Shown piece after piece: positions 10,224 to 22,321 of a DNA stretch of 64,000 bases (positions are counted from its first letter, which is position 1; each line of letters begins with the position of its first letter). The stretch is from Elymus sibiricus (lineage: Eukaryota > Streptophyta > Magnoliopsida > Poales > Poaceae). Under the pieces are notes generated by a model. The model did not search any database, was not told the origin of the DNA, and worked only from the letters and a program-made list of their open reading frames with translations. The position numbers were made by a program, and so were the translations under genes. The stretch is from contig CM077676.1 of assembly GCA_039707655.1 (NCBI GenBank), forward strand, positions 186,678,936 to 186,742,935. Reading direction: 5' to 3'.

Positions 10224-13200
10224 TGTGGCACCCCGGCTCAGAGAACCGGTTTACCAGTGTTTCCAGCCCAGAGATCATGTCTTCTGGAAACACACAACAA
10301 CTAGGAGCAGAACAGAACTGAACTTTATTAAATATCTCGCGTACAAGCTCATAATTTACATCGATAGCGAGGCCGGAAGCACTGCAGGTGCTGAGAACAA
10401 TATCTACATTATTTATGGAACATAGCAGGGCCTCGATACTACTGGGTAGACTACGGCGTAGCGGAACGTAGCGCAGGAAACTCCATCCACAGGGACACTG
10501 CTGTGGACACGGCCTAGCTAGCATAGAACGAACCTTCGGGACCTCCGTCCTCAGCTTCTCCTGCATCTGGCATGATACGCCAGGTGAGTACTTGGAATGT
10601 ACTCGCAAGCTCATGGCAACCAAAACAGTGCAGCAAACAATAGCATGGCAATTTACAGGTTAATCAGATTAAGTTGCTCACTTACTGGTACCCAGTACCA
10701 ACTTACTCTCATCTGGGTTGTCCCACAACCCTCGGAATGCTCACCATCCACAGAGCACTTCCGAACATAAGACAAGTTCTTCCATCATTATTATCATTAT
10801 GGTTGACCATCCTAGAGAGGCCTAACCGGACTGTCCAATACCGTGGACGTGGCTATTCGAATAGGTTTTTACACTCTGCAGAGGTTGCGCACTTTACCCA
10901 CACCATGGAGTACCTGGCCTCGTGATCTCATTCGGGTGGACCGGTGGTACTCCAACGAAACCTGCCTGACCCGTGACCCCTCTATCGTACCAGTGACAAT
11001 CATACCCTCCCAGGGTCATGTCCTGGGTGGCCCCTGTGTCACCCCGTGACACCTGCCACCGTCGTGGCCACTAACTGTCCCAAACGGGGACGCCGGCAAA
11101 ATAACTCAACTGGGCTCACAGGATTATGGTCGTCTACCTGATCAGGGCAGCATGCACGCATTACCCTCCCTAGTTTGGTGGTACCGATAAAAGAGCACAA
11201 AGCCAGACCAAGTCATGGCCGTCCCATACCGGCAAATGTGGCTGCACGGAAAAGTCCGGGTAGGTGGCTCTTGATCAACCAACTAAGTTTAATATAGCCA
11301 AGCATTTAACCAATATGGATATTTAATTGCAAGTAAATTATCATGGCAGTAGCTAGGCATTTAAATAAATTACTATGGATTATCACATATAAAATAATGC
11401 ATGAAATTCAATTAAATAACCAACACTATTGAAATGCTTCATGCAATGGATGACATGGCTTGCCTTGCTCTGTTGGGTTGTCCACAAACTCCTGGGCTTC
11501 AAATCCAAAAGTATTTCCCTCTGTAAATATTTTTAAAGTGCAATAGAAAATGTCACATGCTACTGTTTTGAGCACCAGAAATTCTGTGAACATGGGAAAA
11601 ATACCAAATTTGGCCAGAAAATAGAGGAGCTCAAGACAAACCAGATGCAAAAAGAATCAATTGATTTGGACTTATGGTTTAAAAGTTATGAACGGTCAAA
11701 GTGCTGGTCAAAATCTGGAATTAAACAGAAAATAGAAAATCTCTCAGGGGGCCACGTCGAAGGCGTAAAGTGGAGGGGCGCCTCCACTTACCGCTTCGGT
11801 GTGTCGCTGACTGGCGGGCCCCAGCCGTCAGATTTGAACGGGGAGGAGGGAAACAGAGAGGGAGCGGAGCTCCGGCGACGCTCTCCGGCGACACAGACGG
11901 CGACGAGGTCCGGTGAGTAGCGGAATGGAACGAGCGCTTAGAGACGGTCACGCACGTACCAGTGGCTTCGCGAGAGATGGCCGGACGGCGGCGTCCCCTT
12001 CCTCTCCGGTGGCGGCGGCGCTCGGGTGTCATCGGAGACGGCGACTCCGGCAGCGATTCTTCCGGGCAAGGGCTTGGGCGTGACCAGGAGGACGAGCTGA
12101 GCTCGATGGAGGAGTCAGCGGAGCTCGGGGAGGAGTGAATCGGCGGGGAGGCAGAGCTCGGGTGGCGGCGGATCTCCGGTGAGGTTCGAGGCCAGAGGGC
12201 CTCTCGGCCGTGGCTCGCTGCTCGGGAGGACGATTGGGAGGAGGAGGAGTGGATTGAGGAGCTCGGGAGAGGCCGGGGAGGGGTATTTATAGGAGGAGGC
12301 GAGCTCGGGCGAGCTCTCTGGAATGGCCGGGACTCGGGCCACGTCGCCGGCGCGAGGACGCCTTGCTGGCTTGGCCGGGCATGGGCGACGAGATGGGAGA
12401 GGGCAGGGAGAGTTAAGGCGCGGCGGCAGCTAGCGGGAGGAAGACGACGCGTCGCGCGCCACAGTGGAGCCACGGGCGGCACAGTGGCCGGGTGCCGTGG
12501 CGGACGTCGAGGGCGATTCCGGTGAGGAGAAGGATCGGGAGAGGGCTACGTGGACGGCAGCGGCTATGTCGGCACCTCAGGACACGAAATGGCAGCGAGA
12601 GGTCACTGGAATGACCTCGGCCGTCGCCGGCGAGGTGCAGAGCACGCGTACTGGCATGCCAGTACCGTGCTCACCACGGGAGGTGATGTCTCGAGGCCGT
12701 CCAAGTCCAGCTCACCGTGTCTAGGGCCTTCTCGTTAGATCATCTAGTGCCTCTGTATGCTTTGGTTTGGCTAGGTTCACTCTGCTGTGAAGTGTAGCTT
12801 CAGCTACAGTTCCTGACAGCAATCTTGAGAGAGATCTAGAGAAGACATGAGCTGGGGATGGAGCCAAAGGAGATGTCTGGGGTGATCTATGTTGGAAGGA
12901 CTCCAATCTGACCAAGTTTGAAAGGATTTGATCAAGATTTGGATATAGTTCATGTACAAGTGTTGTACTGAACCAGAAACAGAGATGAGCTTGATGCACT
13001 CAACTGGTTGATCTCCTGGTGCTGAAAATTGGTGTGGTAGGGTTATTTGGTGAGGAGAAGATGCCATAAAAATTTCAGCTCAATTGGAAACGTCTAGTTG
13101 GTACTTCCTTCACAGAGGTTCCAACTGAACAGAAACATGGCAGAATATTGGTGATGAAAATTTGTACTGGACCAGATGATATTTTTGGATATTGTGGAAA

Positions 13201-13667
13201 GATAGGTTCCCTAATATCTCCGGAAATTTTCTTGGAATTAATTGAGTAGGGAAAATATGAGCTCCTTCACAAATGACCAGTACTGTCCAGAGAGCAAATG
13301 GAGTTTTCTGGAATAAACTTTGTACTAGACCATGAGATGTTTCTGAAGATTGTAGGAGTAGATGATGACGATAAGGTCTGGGATTAATTTGGGATTTTTC
13401 TGATCACCAGAACTATAGGTTGTTGTGTAACCCATAGTGATGACAGATTTGCCCAAAGGAAGAAAATGGATATTTGGGAGAGATAAAGAATTGGAAATTG
13501 TTCCAGATGGTGAGTGACAGGATTTTGGCAAGATGGTGAGGGCTTTGGATCACTGAGAGGAATTCAGAAGTCCAAAGTCAACTGAAAAGGTTCAAAATCC
13601 AGCCAGATTGCAAATAAAGCCAGAAAGATTTCGAAAAGAAAAAGTTGCCAAAAACCAGGGTGTCACA
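10224..13667 (-). repeat. 5' LTR of element A
   Basis: 3,444 bp, the partner of 1072-4512. As the upstream LTR on the minus strand it should contain the active promoter and transcript start. It abuts the primer site at 10206-10218 and the target duplication at 13668-13672. Confidence 0.95.
12284..12292 (-). promoter_or_regulatory. TATA box candidate in the 5' LTR of element A
   Basis: The minus strand reads CTATAAATA in a GC-rich setting, a good match to a plant TATA box. Transcription would start about 25-35 bases further along the minus strand, near 12250-12260. The same motif is in the other LTR at 3130-3138. Assignment is by motif only. Confidence 0.55.
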
Positions 13668-14251
13668 CTCCCCTCAACTGGTCTGAAACTGGTGAAAGCC
13701 TACTTCTTGGCAATGATATGATTTCTGAAGCTGAAGAGATGTGTCGTATCATCCATGAAAATCTGAAAGCAGCGCAATCGCGCCAAAAGAGCTACTATGA
13801 TAGCAAGCACCGTGACTTGGCTTTCAAGATTGGAGACCATGTCTATCTCCGTGTTTCTCCCATGAAAGGCACTCAAAGATTAGGTATCAAAGGAAAGCTT
13901 GCTCCTAGATACGTGGGTCCTTTCAAAATAGTTAGCAAAAGAAGTGATCTAGCCTACCAACTCGAGCTACCTTCCAACTTCTCAAATGTGCACGATGTGT
14001 TTCACGTGTCACAGCTCTGCAAGTGCTTCAAGACTCCCAACCGCACAATTGACTTCCATGACATTGAGCTCCAAGATGATTTGTCTTACCGTGAGCATCC
14101 CATTGCCATTCTCGAAGAAACTGAGCGCACGACTCGTAACAAGTCAATCAAGTTCCTGAAAGTAAAATGGTCTCACCATTCCGACCGAGAAGCCACATAG
14201 GAGCGCGAGGACCACCTCTGTTCCGAATATCTGGAGTTCTTTTGTTCCTAG
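13668..14251 (+). pseudogene. Element B internal copy 0, part 2: integrase C-terminus and chromodomain (broken)
   Basis: This continues the integrase cut at 1071. The first five bases (CTCCC) repeat 1067-1071 as the target duplication of element A. The frame gives the end of the integrase core, a GPF-type module (RYVGPFKIV), the VHDVFHVSQL segment and a chromodomain starting ILEETERTTRNKS. Chromodomains of this type mark chromoviruses and are thought to steer integration to particular chromatin. A TAG at 14198-14200 (TGG in the sister copies) cuts the chromodomain near its end. The normal stop follows at 14249-14251 and overlaps a short hairpin ahead of the polypurine tract. Confidence 0.9.
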
Positions 14252-14287
14252 ATCTCGGGACGAGATCCTCTTGTAGTAGGGGAGAGT
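14251..14287 (+). other. Hairpin and polypurine tract of B copy 0 (empty D site)
   Basis: A perfect 7-bp stem with a GGA loop (GATCTCG-GGA-CGAGATC, 14251-14267) precedes the purine run GTAGTAGGGGAGAG just before LTR1. The purine run is the expected primer for plus-strand DNA synthesis. In copies 1 and 2 this run is split by element D. Here it is intact, so it serves as the empty site. Confidence 0.75.
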
Positions 14288-14347
14288 TGTAACACCCCAA
14301 GAGTGCTCCTTCCATATTTGTACTTCCCAACATTGCCATATATGGAA

Positions 14348-16916
14348 CTAGCAGTGTGACCCGCACATTTGCGCGGCTAGATTTGTTACATATTTTTGTA
14401 TTGAGTTTTTTTTTTCTTCAGAAGATATTTAGCCTACTATCATTCAAAACATGACTAACATATATTGTTTGTGAAATATAAGTGTGCTTCGATAATATGT
14501 ATTTCTACTAATTGGTATAGAACAATCATTCAGAAGACCAATAGCATTGGGGTATTCAGCTCACTGTTTAACTCATGGACTTTTGGACTGATCTTGAACT
14601 TTCCACTTCCACTATTTCTTGTGTTTTGGTGTCTTGTCACTCGTGGAATTTTTCCTGTAGCCAACACAATATTTGCCTCATGTCTTGTAACAATTTGGGC
14701 CGGACTCTGGCGTGTGTCTATGCGAAAGAACAACACTCGTGCTTTGCTACGGAGCAAACACCAGTTGCCATGAACCAGGTGAGAATGCAGCTAAATGAAT
14801 CATACAGACGATTACGTGATATGTGGTTTATCCGTGTTTCTTTTCTGTATGTTATCTCTGGATTGTAGGATTTTCATATGATCTTATTAGCACTCAAATA
14901 CTCAGAAAGATATCATAGGAGTGCCGCATAAATTTCATTAATAGATTTCTTAAGCTCCTAACTTTTTATAGATTTTTTCATTTAATTTTGTTTTTGAAAG
15001 GAAAGAGTTATGGGAGGCCACTACAACAGTTTCTTTAGATAGTATAAGAACCCAAACCCATGTCCATGAGGACTTGGACCTTGCTGGTTGGGTTGTACAT
15101 CCACTTACCTAACCAAGTAAGCTACGCCCAATTCTCATAGGAGGAAATTTCTCTATGTTTTATTTAGGTTATCATTGGATTGTCGGACTTGCGTATGATT
15201 TAATTAGGACTTAATCCTCAAATAGATATTATAGTAATATCACTAATAAACTTATAGGGGTAGATTTCCTATGCTCCTAAATCTGTACATGTTTTAGCAT
15301 CAATACAATCAACTTTTTCCCACTCTCTTTTGCATAGGATCCTAGTGATTTTGTAAATTTGCATTGGGTCATATCCACACTATTTATGTATCATGATGTT
15401 TTCTGTTTTGCACTATCCTTTGTATATTTACGTAATAATATAAAAATGTTCGCAGCATGATTTGGCATAGAAACAATTATCGGGTTTTATTGTTTAGTGA
15501 GATATTTGAGTGATAGGTGAGCCCCGATAAAACATGATTCAGAATATTGGAATTGAATGTTGAGTAATGTAATGCATGTCAGCACATCGTCTATGAAAAT
15601 TGATGGATGCAGGCCAGAAGGTGCGCGATTAAATTTCTAGTACAGAGAAGATATCAGCATGTAAGCTTGTTCTATGACAGATGCACTAAAAATAGATAAC
15701 TATTTTATCATATTAGTAAGTGTAGAATTGTAAGCTATAATTACGAAACTCGATGAATTGAGAGACATGAGCATGATCACTTGTCAAAATAAAATTCTTC
15801 AATTTATATGAACCATGATTCAATCTAACATATAGCCAGGTCTTACTTAATTGTGATCGAAGAAATTAGAAGAAACTAATTATGGTTAATCTAGTGATCA
15901 GTGGATTCTATGCATCAAATTCATTGTTTTCAAAGGAAACAAAAATAACTTCTTATATGAGTTATAATCACTTAGCAGCATTTGTCATACATGAAAAAAA
16001 ATTGATCTGTAAAACTTTGTGTTCTTTGAGTCTAGCGGTTGATTATGACATCTCAATTAGTATGCACTCAAATCCTGGTACAATCCATGTGTACTATTAG
16101 CCAAAAAAAACTAAAACATTCTGTCAAACATGCATACTTACGTGCATCTCATACCCCCGCTCTAGCTTGGTGGATGGGAAAGCCCATGGATTGATCGCTC
16201 TTGCTGCACCTCTGTTGTGGACACGTTTGCGAACTCATCTAATCACTATCCAGCGTTTGACGGTCTACTCTGACTCCAAGAGGCCACGGCTGCCCCACGC
16301 TATGCAGCTGACATGCCGCCGGAAGCATGCGAGAGATGGCTAGGGCAGCCCCGTGCCGCCGAAAACATGCGAGAGATGCGCCGAGGCGGAGGCCGCCCAT
16401 GTGCACATCGAAGCAAACCCTTGGCCGCGATTATTTTTTCCATCGCTGGAGGCTTGATTTGTTCGATATGGTCGATCGTATAGGACATGGACACATTTTT
16501 TTTTCTTGGAATCCGATTGATTTTTTTTACGTGATTCCGATTGACTTGCATAGAGATTTCTTTTAAGGGATTGGGAACGTACCTGATACATAGAGATTTT
16601 TTTTGTGAACAGATACATAGCCGTAATAGACTTGGACACTTAACTTTTTTTTTAACATAACGCAACGCTTGCTAGGCAGGTTGACAACGTATATGCTAAG
16701 GACAGATGCCTACGTACTTCCTTCCAGAAAATCACAGCCGTTTAACTTTTTTTTTAACATAATGCAACGCTTGCTAGGCAGGTTGACAACGTATATGCTA
16801 AGGACATATGCGTACGTACGTACTTCCTTCCAGAAAATCACGGCCGTTGTTTTGAGCTCTTTTTCTACTGTTACATCTAAGCCGTTCGTTTTCTATCGTT
16901 TTAATAATATAATAGA
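14348..16916 (-). mobile_element. Non-autonomous Helitron inserted in LTR1
   Basis: Both ends are exact because LTR2 and LTR4 supply the empty site (GGAA|TTGTC). On the minus strand the element begins TC (16916-16915, then TATTATATTATT) and ends CTAG (14351-14348). It lies between host A and T with no target duplication, which is the Helitron hallmark. A GC-rich hairpin (14361-14376, CCGCACATTTGCGCGG, one mismatch) precedes the CTAG end by about 9 bases. It is 2,569 bp long and too short for a RepHel protein, and no helicase or Rep motif is visible, so it would depend on another Helitron. The AT-rich interior carries short ORFs I cannot assign. One on the minus strand (about 14530-14757) could be a captured gene piece but is unrecognised. 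Confidence 0.9.
16636..16846. repeat. Tandem duplication of about 100 bp inside the Helitron
   Basis: Two adjacent copies, about 16637-16740 and 16741-16846, share a T-rich tract, GCAACGCTTGCTAGGCAGG, TTGACAACGTATATGCTAAG and CTTCCTTCCAGAAAATCAC. They differ by a few substitutions and by an extra GTAC repeat in the second copy. They lie near the 5' (TC) end. Confidence 0.85.
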
Positions 16917-17897
16917 TTGTCATGATGATCTTGATGGATGGGTTCTTCTCATGTTGTGTTTTGCTTCTTTTCATTTTGCATTTTATCTTCATGCCATGCC
17001 AATTGATGCCATGTTAAACTCCTGTAGCATATAGGAAATGTTGCTCTAAATATGCCTAGTAATTGTTTCAGTTTTTCTGTCAGCATTAAGTTGCAATGTT
17101 GTGAGCTCATTTCTGTTGAATCCATGCTTCATATGAATTTGTGCCAATGTAATGAAATGATCTATGCCATGTGTACTGTAGGTGCATTCCAATTTCTTGC
17201 AGTTTAGAGTAATGTAGCTTGCTGATTTGATGTGCATAAGATGCCATGTTGCTGTTAACTGCAGTTTTGCATTGCATATTGTGTTGCTCACCATTTGAGT
17301 TTCATGCATCCGTTCTTCGTGATCTTTATATTGCTTTCCATCGAAATCTTCCATTCTTTTCAGAGGAATACTTGGATTGCCAAGATTTTGCACATATCCA
17401 TCTTTTGCTTCACCGTCATATCTCGTTATCATTTCTATTGTCCCGGTAGCACCGTTACTTCATTCATGACATGCTCGTTATTTCACCATGCCATTTCATG
17501 CATCATTTTGCTTGTGCATATATGGCATGATTGTTTGTTTATTTCGGTGCTTGTTCTTTCTTTTGGGTAGTTCCGGGAGACGAGTCCGAGTTCGAGGAAC
17601 CGGTTGAGAACGTGTTCGAGGAGCAGTCTTACTATCCTACCGAAGAGACTTCAGGCAAGATGATCATTACCCTTGATAACCCTACTATCTTTGCTTGCTA
17701 GTTGTCTCGTTGCTATCGCTATGTCACGCTTCCTACCACATACATGTCAGCCTCTCATATGCCATGATACAGTCTCTAACCACCCTACCCGGCAAACCGT
17801 TGTTTGGCTATGTTAACGCTTTGCTCAGCCCCTCTTATAGCGTTGCTAGTTGCAGGTGCAGTGCAGGTTGTTCCATGTTGGGACATGGATACGATGG

Positions 17898-18827
17898 TAT
17901 CGGAAGTCGGGCTCCAGGAACCCAAAGGTTCGAACACTGGGGTGAGCTCGTTCTACTACTTCGTCTCCTACCACGGCTAAGCGACGGCGAGGCTACGGCG
18001 AGGGCGCGGTAGCGAGGAACGGCCGTCGACTCAGCGGTTTACCCAGGTTCGGGCCACCTTGCGGTGTAAGACCCTACTCCAGCTTGGTTGGTATTGCTTT
18101 GGTGCGAGAGCGAGTACAAGGTTGAAGATGATGAGGATTCGATAGAGCTCTACAATGGCTGCTCTACCCTTTTTATCAGCCTTGGTCCTCTTCCCCCTGG
18201 AAACTTAGGCGGGAAGGGTTGCCACACTTGGCGATTTTGAAAGGGGACAGGCGCTCAGGCTATCCTGACTAAAGGTGGTCTTCGCCTGCCAAAGTGTGAT
18301 CCATGACGCGCCGGTGGGCTCGGTGATGACCTCCGCCCTGCGCGCCCGCCGTCTTGGTCTTCCTTCGCCGATCGGGAAACCTTTGGGGTTGCTTTGGGGA
18401 GTAGATAGCTGGCCCTGCTCCCTTAACACAAAAGAGGAAACCATCTTCATCCGCTCCTACTGGCGCGCCCTCTGTCGCCGCTCGTCGCCGCGTGCGTCAC
18501 CCACGTGACGGGCCCCAGACCGTGCGGCACGCCGAACAGCCTTCGTCTCGAGCGCCTGCGGGAGGGGGGCCTCGGGAGGCCACCTCGGGAAGCCGCCTGG
18601 CGAGGCCACCTCGGGAAGCCGCCTCACGAGAGGACCTCGCAAGGCCGTTGATGGTGATGCTGAGCCTTGCTCGCCACTCCCTGAGGAGGGGGCCTCAGGA
18701 GGCCAGGGCCTCATGAGGGGTCTTGGCGAGGTACTTGGTGATGATGGCCTGCTAGGCCCATGCCAAGCATCACGCCCTGGGCCACAGGCAGACGGGTCTG
18801 GATACCCTGGGTTCCATGGGCCCGACA
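17898..18827 (-). repeat. 3' LTR of element C
   Basis: 930 bp, same length as its partner at 27708-28637. The outer plus-strand end reads TATCGG where the partner has TGTCGG, a G-to-A change in the terminal dinucleotide. Differences from the partner are about 4% in the first 225 bases and look fewer beyond. The purine run beside it (GGGCCCGGGGGCTAC on the minus strand, 18828 onward) is the polypurine tract. Confidence 0.93.
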
Positions 18828-19119
18828 GTAGCCCCCGGGCCCGCGGCGCGCACATTCCCGCCAACTAAGGGGCGAAACGGCGCGGGCCCTAACCAACTGC
18901 GGCCAGGCGCGACGCGTGGCGCATGTTGTGACGGGGGACACCCCCACCTCCCCACGATGCCTCGATAACTGCCCATGCTGACATAAAACCTGCCGCGGGC
19001 GACGCGAGGCCATCATTGCCTTCCTTCACACGTTCCATCTCCCTGCGCCTTCCTTCCCGTGCACGGCTCCTTCTGCCTCTCCCAAAAACCCCGCCGCCCT
19101 AAACCCTTGCTATGCCGCC

Positions 19120-22100
19120 ATGTCGCCCCCTGGCAGGGAGGAAGAGGCGGCGGACACGGAGGTTGCGGGGGTGGTGCCAGAGCCTGCTCTCGGTAAGCCC
19201 ACAATCGTCAACGCCGAGGGGCTCGGCAAGGTGATTCCAATGACCGCGGCTGCTTCCAACGAGTGGGGGGGCCGCTCGCATCTGGCCAGCTTCATGCCCG
19301 GCCGCCGACCTCGACGCCACTTCCGCCGTCCTCTTCCTTCCCGCGCTCTTCGCAGGCCTGCTACCCCCATTCTCTGATTTCTTTAATGCCGCCCTTTCCG
19401 ACTATCAGGTCCACGCGCTGCATCTCGAGCCGAACTCCATCCTTCTTCTTTCTGCCTTTGCCTTTTTATGCGAGGCCTTCCTGGGCGTGACGCCCTCAGT
19501 GGCGCTCTTCCGTCACTTCTTCAGCATGCAGCTGACCGCGGCGCACCAATGCTCTGGGTGCGTCTCGTTCCGCATCGTAGACGAGATGGCGGACGACGGT
19601 ATCGACATGAGGCTAACCAAGAAGGTTGAAGGCTTCATGCGGCAATGGGTGTACGTGGACGCGGCCCAATTCAGCCCCCTGCTGCAGCTGCCGTCATCGC
19701 CGCGGAGAGAAGCTCCGGGTGAGGGCACGAAAGGCTCGCCGACCCGAGGTTGGTGCGGGTATGGAAGAGGTTGGCCGAGCTGAAGGCCGTGAAAGTAACG
19801 GTGGTCATGGTTGTGAGGGAGTTCCTCTGGCGCCGCATCGCTCCCCTCCAGCGGCACTCCCGCCCGATGTGGGCCTTCACCGGCCCGGAGGACCCGATGC
19901 AGCTGAGCGCGGACAGCTTGCTGCCGGAGGTGCTGAACGGAGTGCTCCAAACCCTGACCGGCGAAGAGGCGAGCGAGCCACCCACGGATGGGCTTCCCTT
20001 GTATCGCTACAAGAACAAGGTGGTGCTGGCCGGCTCAATGCCATGCTTCGACCAGTGGGGACTGCTCCCAGAGGGCCTCAAAGGGCACCGGGACAACCCC
20101 TTTCTGGTGGTTCCAGGCTCAGGCGAGCATGGCGGCTCCCGGGCCTCAACGGGCGCTACGGAGGGCGGAGGGAGCCCGGCTCGGCCGGCCCGCCGCCGAC
20201 TCGTCCGCGGGCTTGAGGATGATGATGACATCACCCCGCCTGAGGCCTCGCCCGCCACGCCTGACCGGGAGGAGGGCTTGGGGAGCCCCCATGCGGCAGC
20301 TGCGAAGTCGCAGGGCTCCGGAGGCGGTGGCGAGGGCGGGTCCAGTGGCCCTCCCGCGAGGGGGCTGGTCACGAGGACGTGCCCCGGGAAGGCGGCGGCG
20401 GCAACGTTCCTCCGTGGCTGCTGAAGAAGAGGAGATGGTTCGCCAGGGACCAGTAAGCGCTTGCCTTCCTTTCTCCTGTGCTCGGCACATTGCGCGCGCC
20501 TGAGCCATTGTTTCTCTTCCCCTTTTCAGGGCCTCCTCGAGCAAGAGGAGGAAGAAGGAGGGGAGGTCCCCCGACCCGGCGGGGGCTACGCCACCGGTCG
20601 CTAGGGCCGGGAGGCGTGAAGAGAGCAGCAGCAGCCTCGCCGCCGAAGCTGGCCTCGCGAGGGCTGAGGGGCAGGTGGCCCCTTCTGGGCCGCAGGAGGA
20701 CGCGGCTCGGGGGACCCAAGCAGGCGAGCCTCGGGAGGCGTCGTCAGGGGGCGACTCCGCAGTTCCTGGGGCGCCCACTGCCAGGGTGGATACCGCGGCG
20801 ACGGGGGCGGAGGCGCCGGTTCTCTCACCCCGCACCATCGATGATGGCGGCGCCGCGGGGGGCTGGCCGGACTCGCCCGCACGGGGGGCCCCTTCCCGGG
20901 GGTCGCCGAGCCCGCGGGGTGCGTCGCCACATCGGAACGAAGAGGGGGCCCCCGCGAGCCCTCCGCTCCTGACCGGCAGCACCGGGCCCTCGCGAGAGGG
21001 CAATGCTGGGGCATACACCGGTTGGGCCCTGCAGCTCATGAGCAGCAGCGCCGTGCTCAAGCGCGGGGCCCTGCAAGGTGCCAGGGCTGCCCTTGACTAG
21101 CTGGAAACAGACGTCCGAGTGGAAGAGGCACGCATCATCGAGGAGCATCAGCGCCTCGCGAAGAGGTGGCACCAACTTGATGTGGCCATCAAACTGGGCC
21201 GCCGTCAAGACGACGCCGCACGAGAGAAGCGCGAGAAGGCCGCCCAGGATGCGAAGGAAATCTTCGAGAATGCTGTCAGGGAGGCCGATGAGGCCGACAG
21301 GCGGCGCGAGGCGGCGGAGGCCCGCAGGAAGGAGCTCCAGGACCAGAACGCCTTGCTGGAGCGACAACTCCAGGCACGGAGAGATGCCATCTCCGCTCTC
21401 GAAGAGGGGCTGGCGGCCCGCAAGGCGGACCTTGGCATCCGTGAGCGGGAGCTCACACGGTCGGCATCCGCGCAGGACTTGGAGTGCGAGCGGCTGGAGA
21501 CGTTGGAGCGACAGGTGTCCGCCGCCCAGGGTTCCTACGCCGAGCGCCTAGACAAGGCCAACGCCAATCTGGCAGCCAAGGCGGAGAAGATCCAGGAAGA
21601 CGCCGATAGGAGGGTTGCGCAGAGCCGTGAAACACTTGCCATCGAGAACAGTAAGAAACTGAAGCGACAGGAGGACCGCTTCAAGGCCAAGCGTGAGGAG
21701 TTCCAGCATGAGATCGCGGGCCTCAAGGAGATGCTGGCCGAGGCCGAAAGGCGGCGGGAGACCGCGCTGAAGGCCCGAGCCGACGCCGAGGCCGAGCTGA
21801 TCTCGCTCCGACAGCAGGTGGGGGGCGTCGTCGCGGTCGTGGAGCGGGCACGGGACGAGGTGGCCCGAGCGCGGGGGCGGCATCTCTAGCGCTCTAAGAT
21901 GTTCCGTGCCCTCGAGCTCCGGGCCCGCCACGCCTTAGGCTCCATTTGCAAGGAGGACGTCAGCAGCCCCCTCGAGACTCACGATGGCAGCTACCTCGAC
22001 TTCTTCACCAAGCTAGTGGAGCAGCTCGAGGTGGGCGCCAAAAAGGTAGGCAGAATCATCGAGGCGGAGAGCCGCGATCTCCTCACCCAGGCCGCGACGC

Positions 22101-22321
22101 GCATCTTCAGCCATCTTCTCGACACCGACCCCAACTTTGACTTCGGCAAGGTGATAGCTCCCGTCCCGAAGGAGGTCCACGACGCCCTTGGAAAGGCGGT
22201 GGAGGATCATGTGGACGCCTTGCACGAGCACTTCGCCCCTGGCGACAGCGAGGGCTCGAGCGGGGTCGAGGGAGGTGACGATGACGCTGGTAGCAGCGGT
22301 GATGGCGACATGTCCTCTTAG
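19120..22321 (+). pseudogene. Antisense extra gene of element C (Transposase_28-like domain plus coiled coil)
   Basis: It runs opposite to gag-pol, as described for extra ORFs of Tat-lineage elements. The frame opens MSPPGREEEAAD (19120), shifts frame near 19300, and then encodes a domain with FNAALSDYQ, LLLSAFAFLCEAFLG and QCSGCVSF. This resembles the 'putative plant transposon protein' family (Transposase_28). After a Pro/Gly/Ala-rich linker there is a likely intron, 20453-20529 (GTAAGC...TTTTCAG, 77 bp), following KKRRWFARDQ. Next come an Ala/Gly-rich segment, a long Glu/Arg/Ala coiled coil (21119-21889) and a C-terminal domain starting MFRALELRARHALG with an acidic tail. In-frame TAGs at about 21098 and 21887 sit where D has CAG. 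Function is unknown. Confidence 0.8.
20453..20529 (+). other. Probable intron of the antisense gene in element C
   Basis: 77 bp with GTAAGC donor and CCCTTTTCAG acceptor. The flanking coding sequence (KKRRWFARDQ before, KRRKKEG after) aligns with the sequence flanking an intron of about 80 bp in element D. Confidence 0.7.

Larger units (their letters stand above)
1072..13667 (-). mobile_element. Element A: complete Tekay-like Ty3/gypsy chromovirus, minus strand
   Basis: A full-length 12,596-bp LTR retrotransposon inserted in the integrase of B copy 0. It has TG...CA-type ends (TGTGGCA at 1072 and TGTCACA ending at 13667) and a 5-bp target duplication, CTCCC, at 1067-1071 and 13668-13672. The uninterrupted B copies read straight through this point. 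On the minus strand the order is 5' LTR, tRNA-iMet primer site, a leader with an extra ORF, one Gag-Pol ORF, polypurine tract and 3' LTR. Long LTRs, the domain order and a C-terminal chromodomain place it with the Tekay/Del chromoviruses. The two LTRs look only a few percent different by eye, so this is a fairly young insertion. Confidence 0.96.

Noticed and set aside
20146..21060. Large minus-strand ORFs under the antisense gene of C and plus-strand ORFs under that of D
   Set aside because: The very GC-rich sequence leaves few stops in any frame. The frame with the Transposase_28-like domain, intron and coiled coil is the conserved one.
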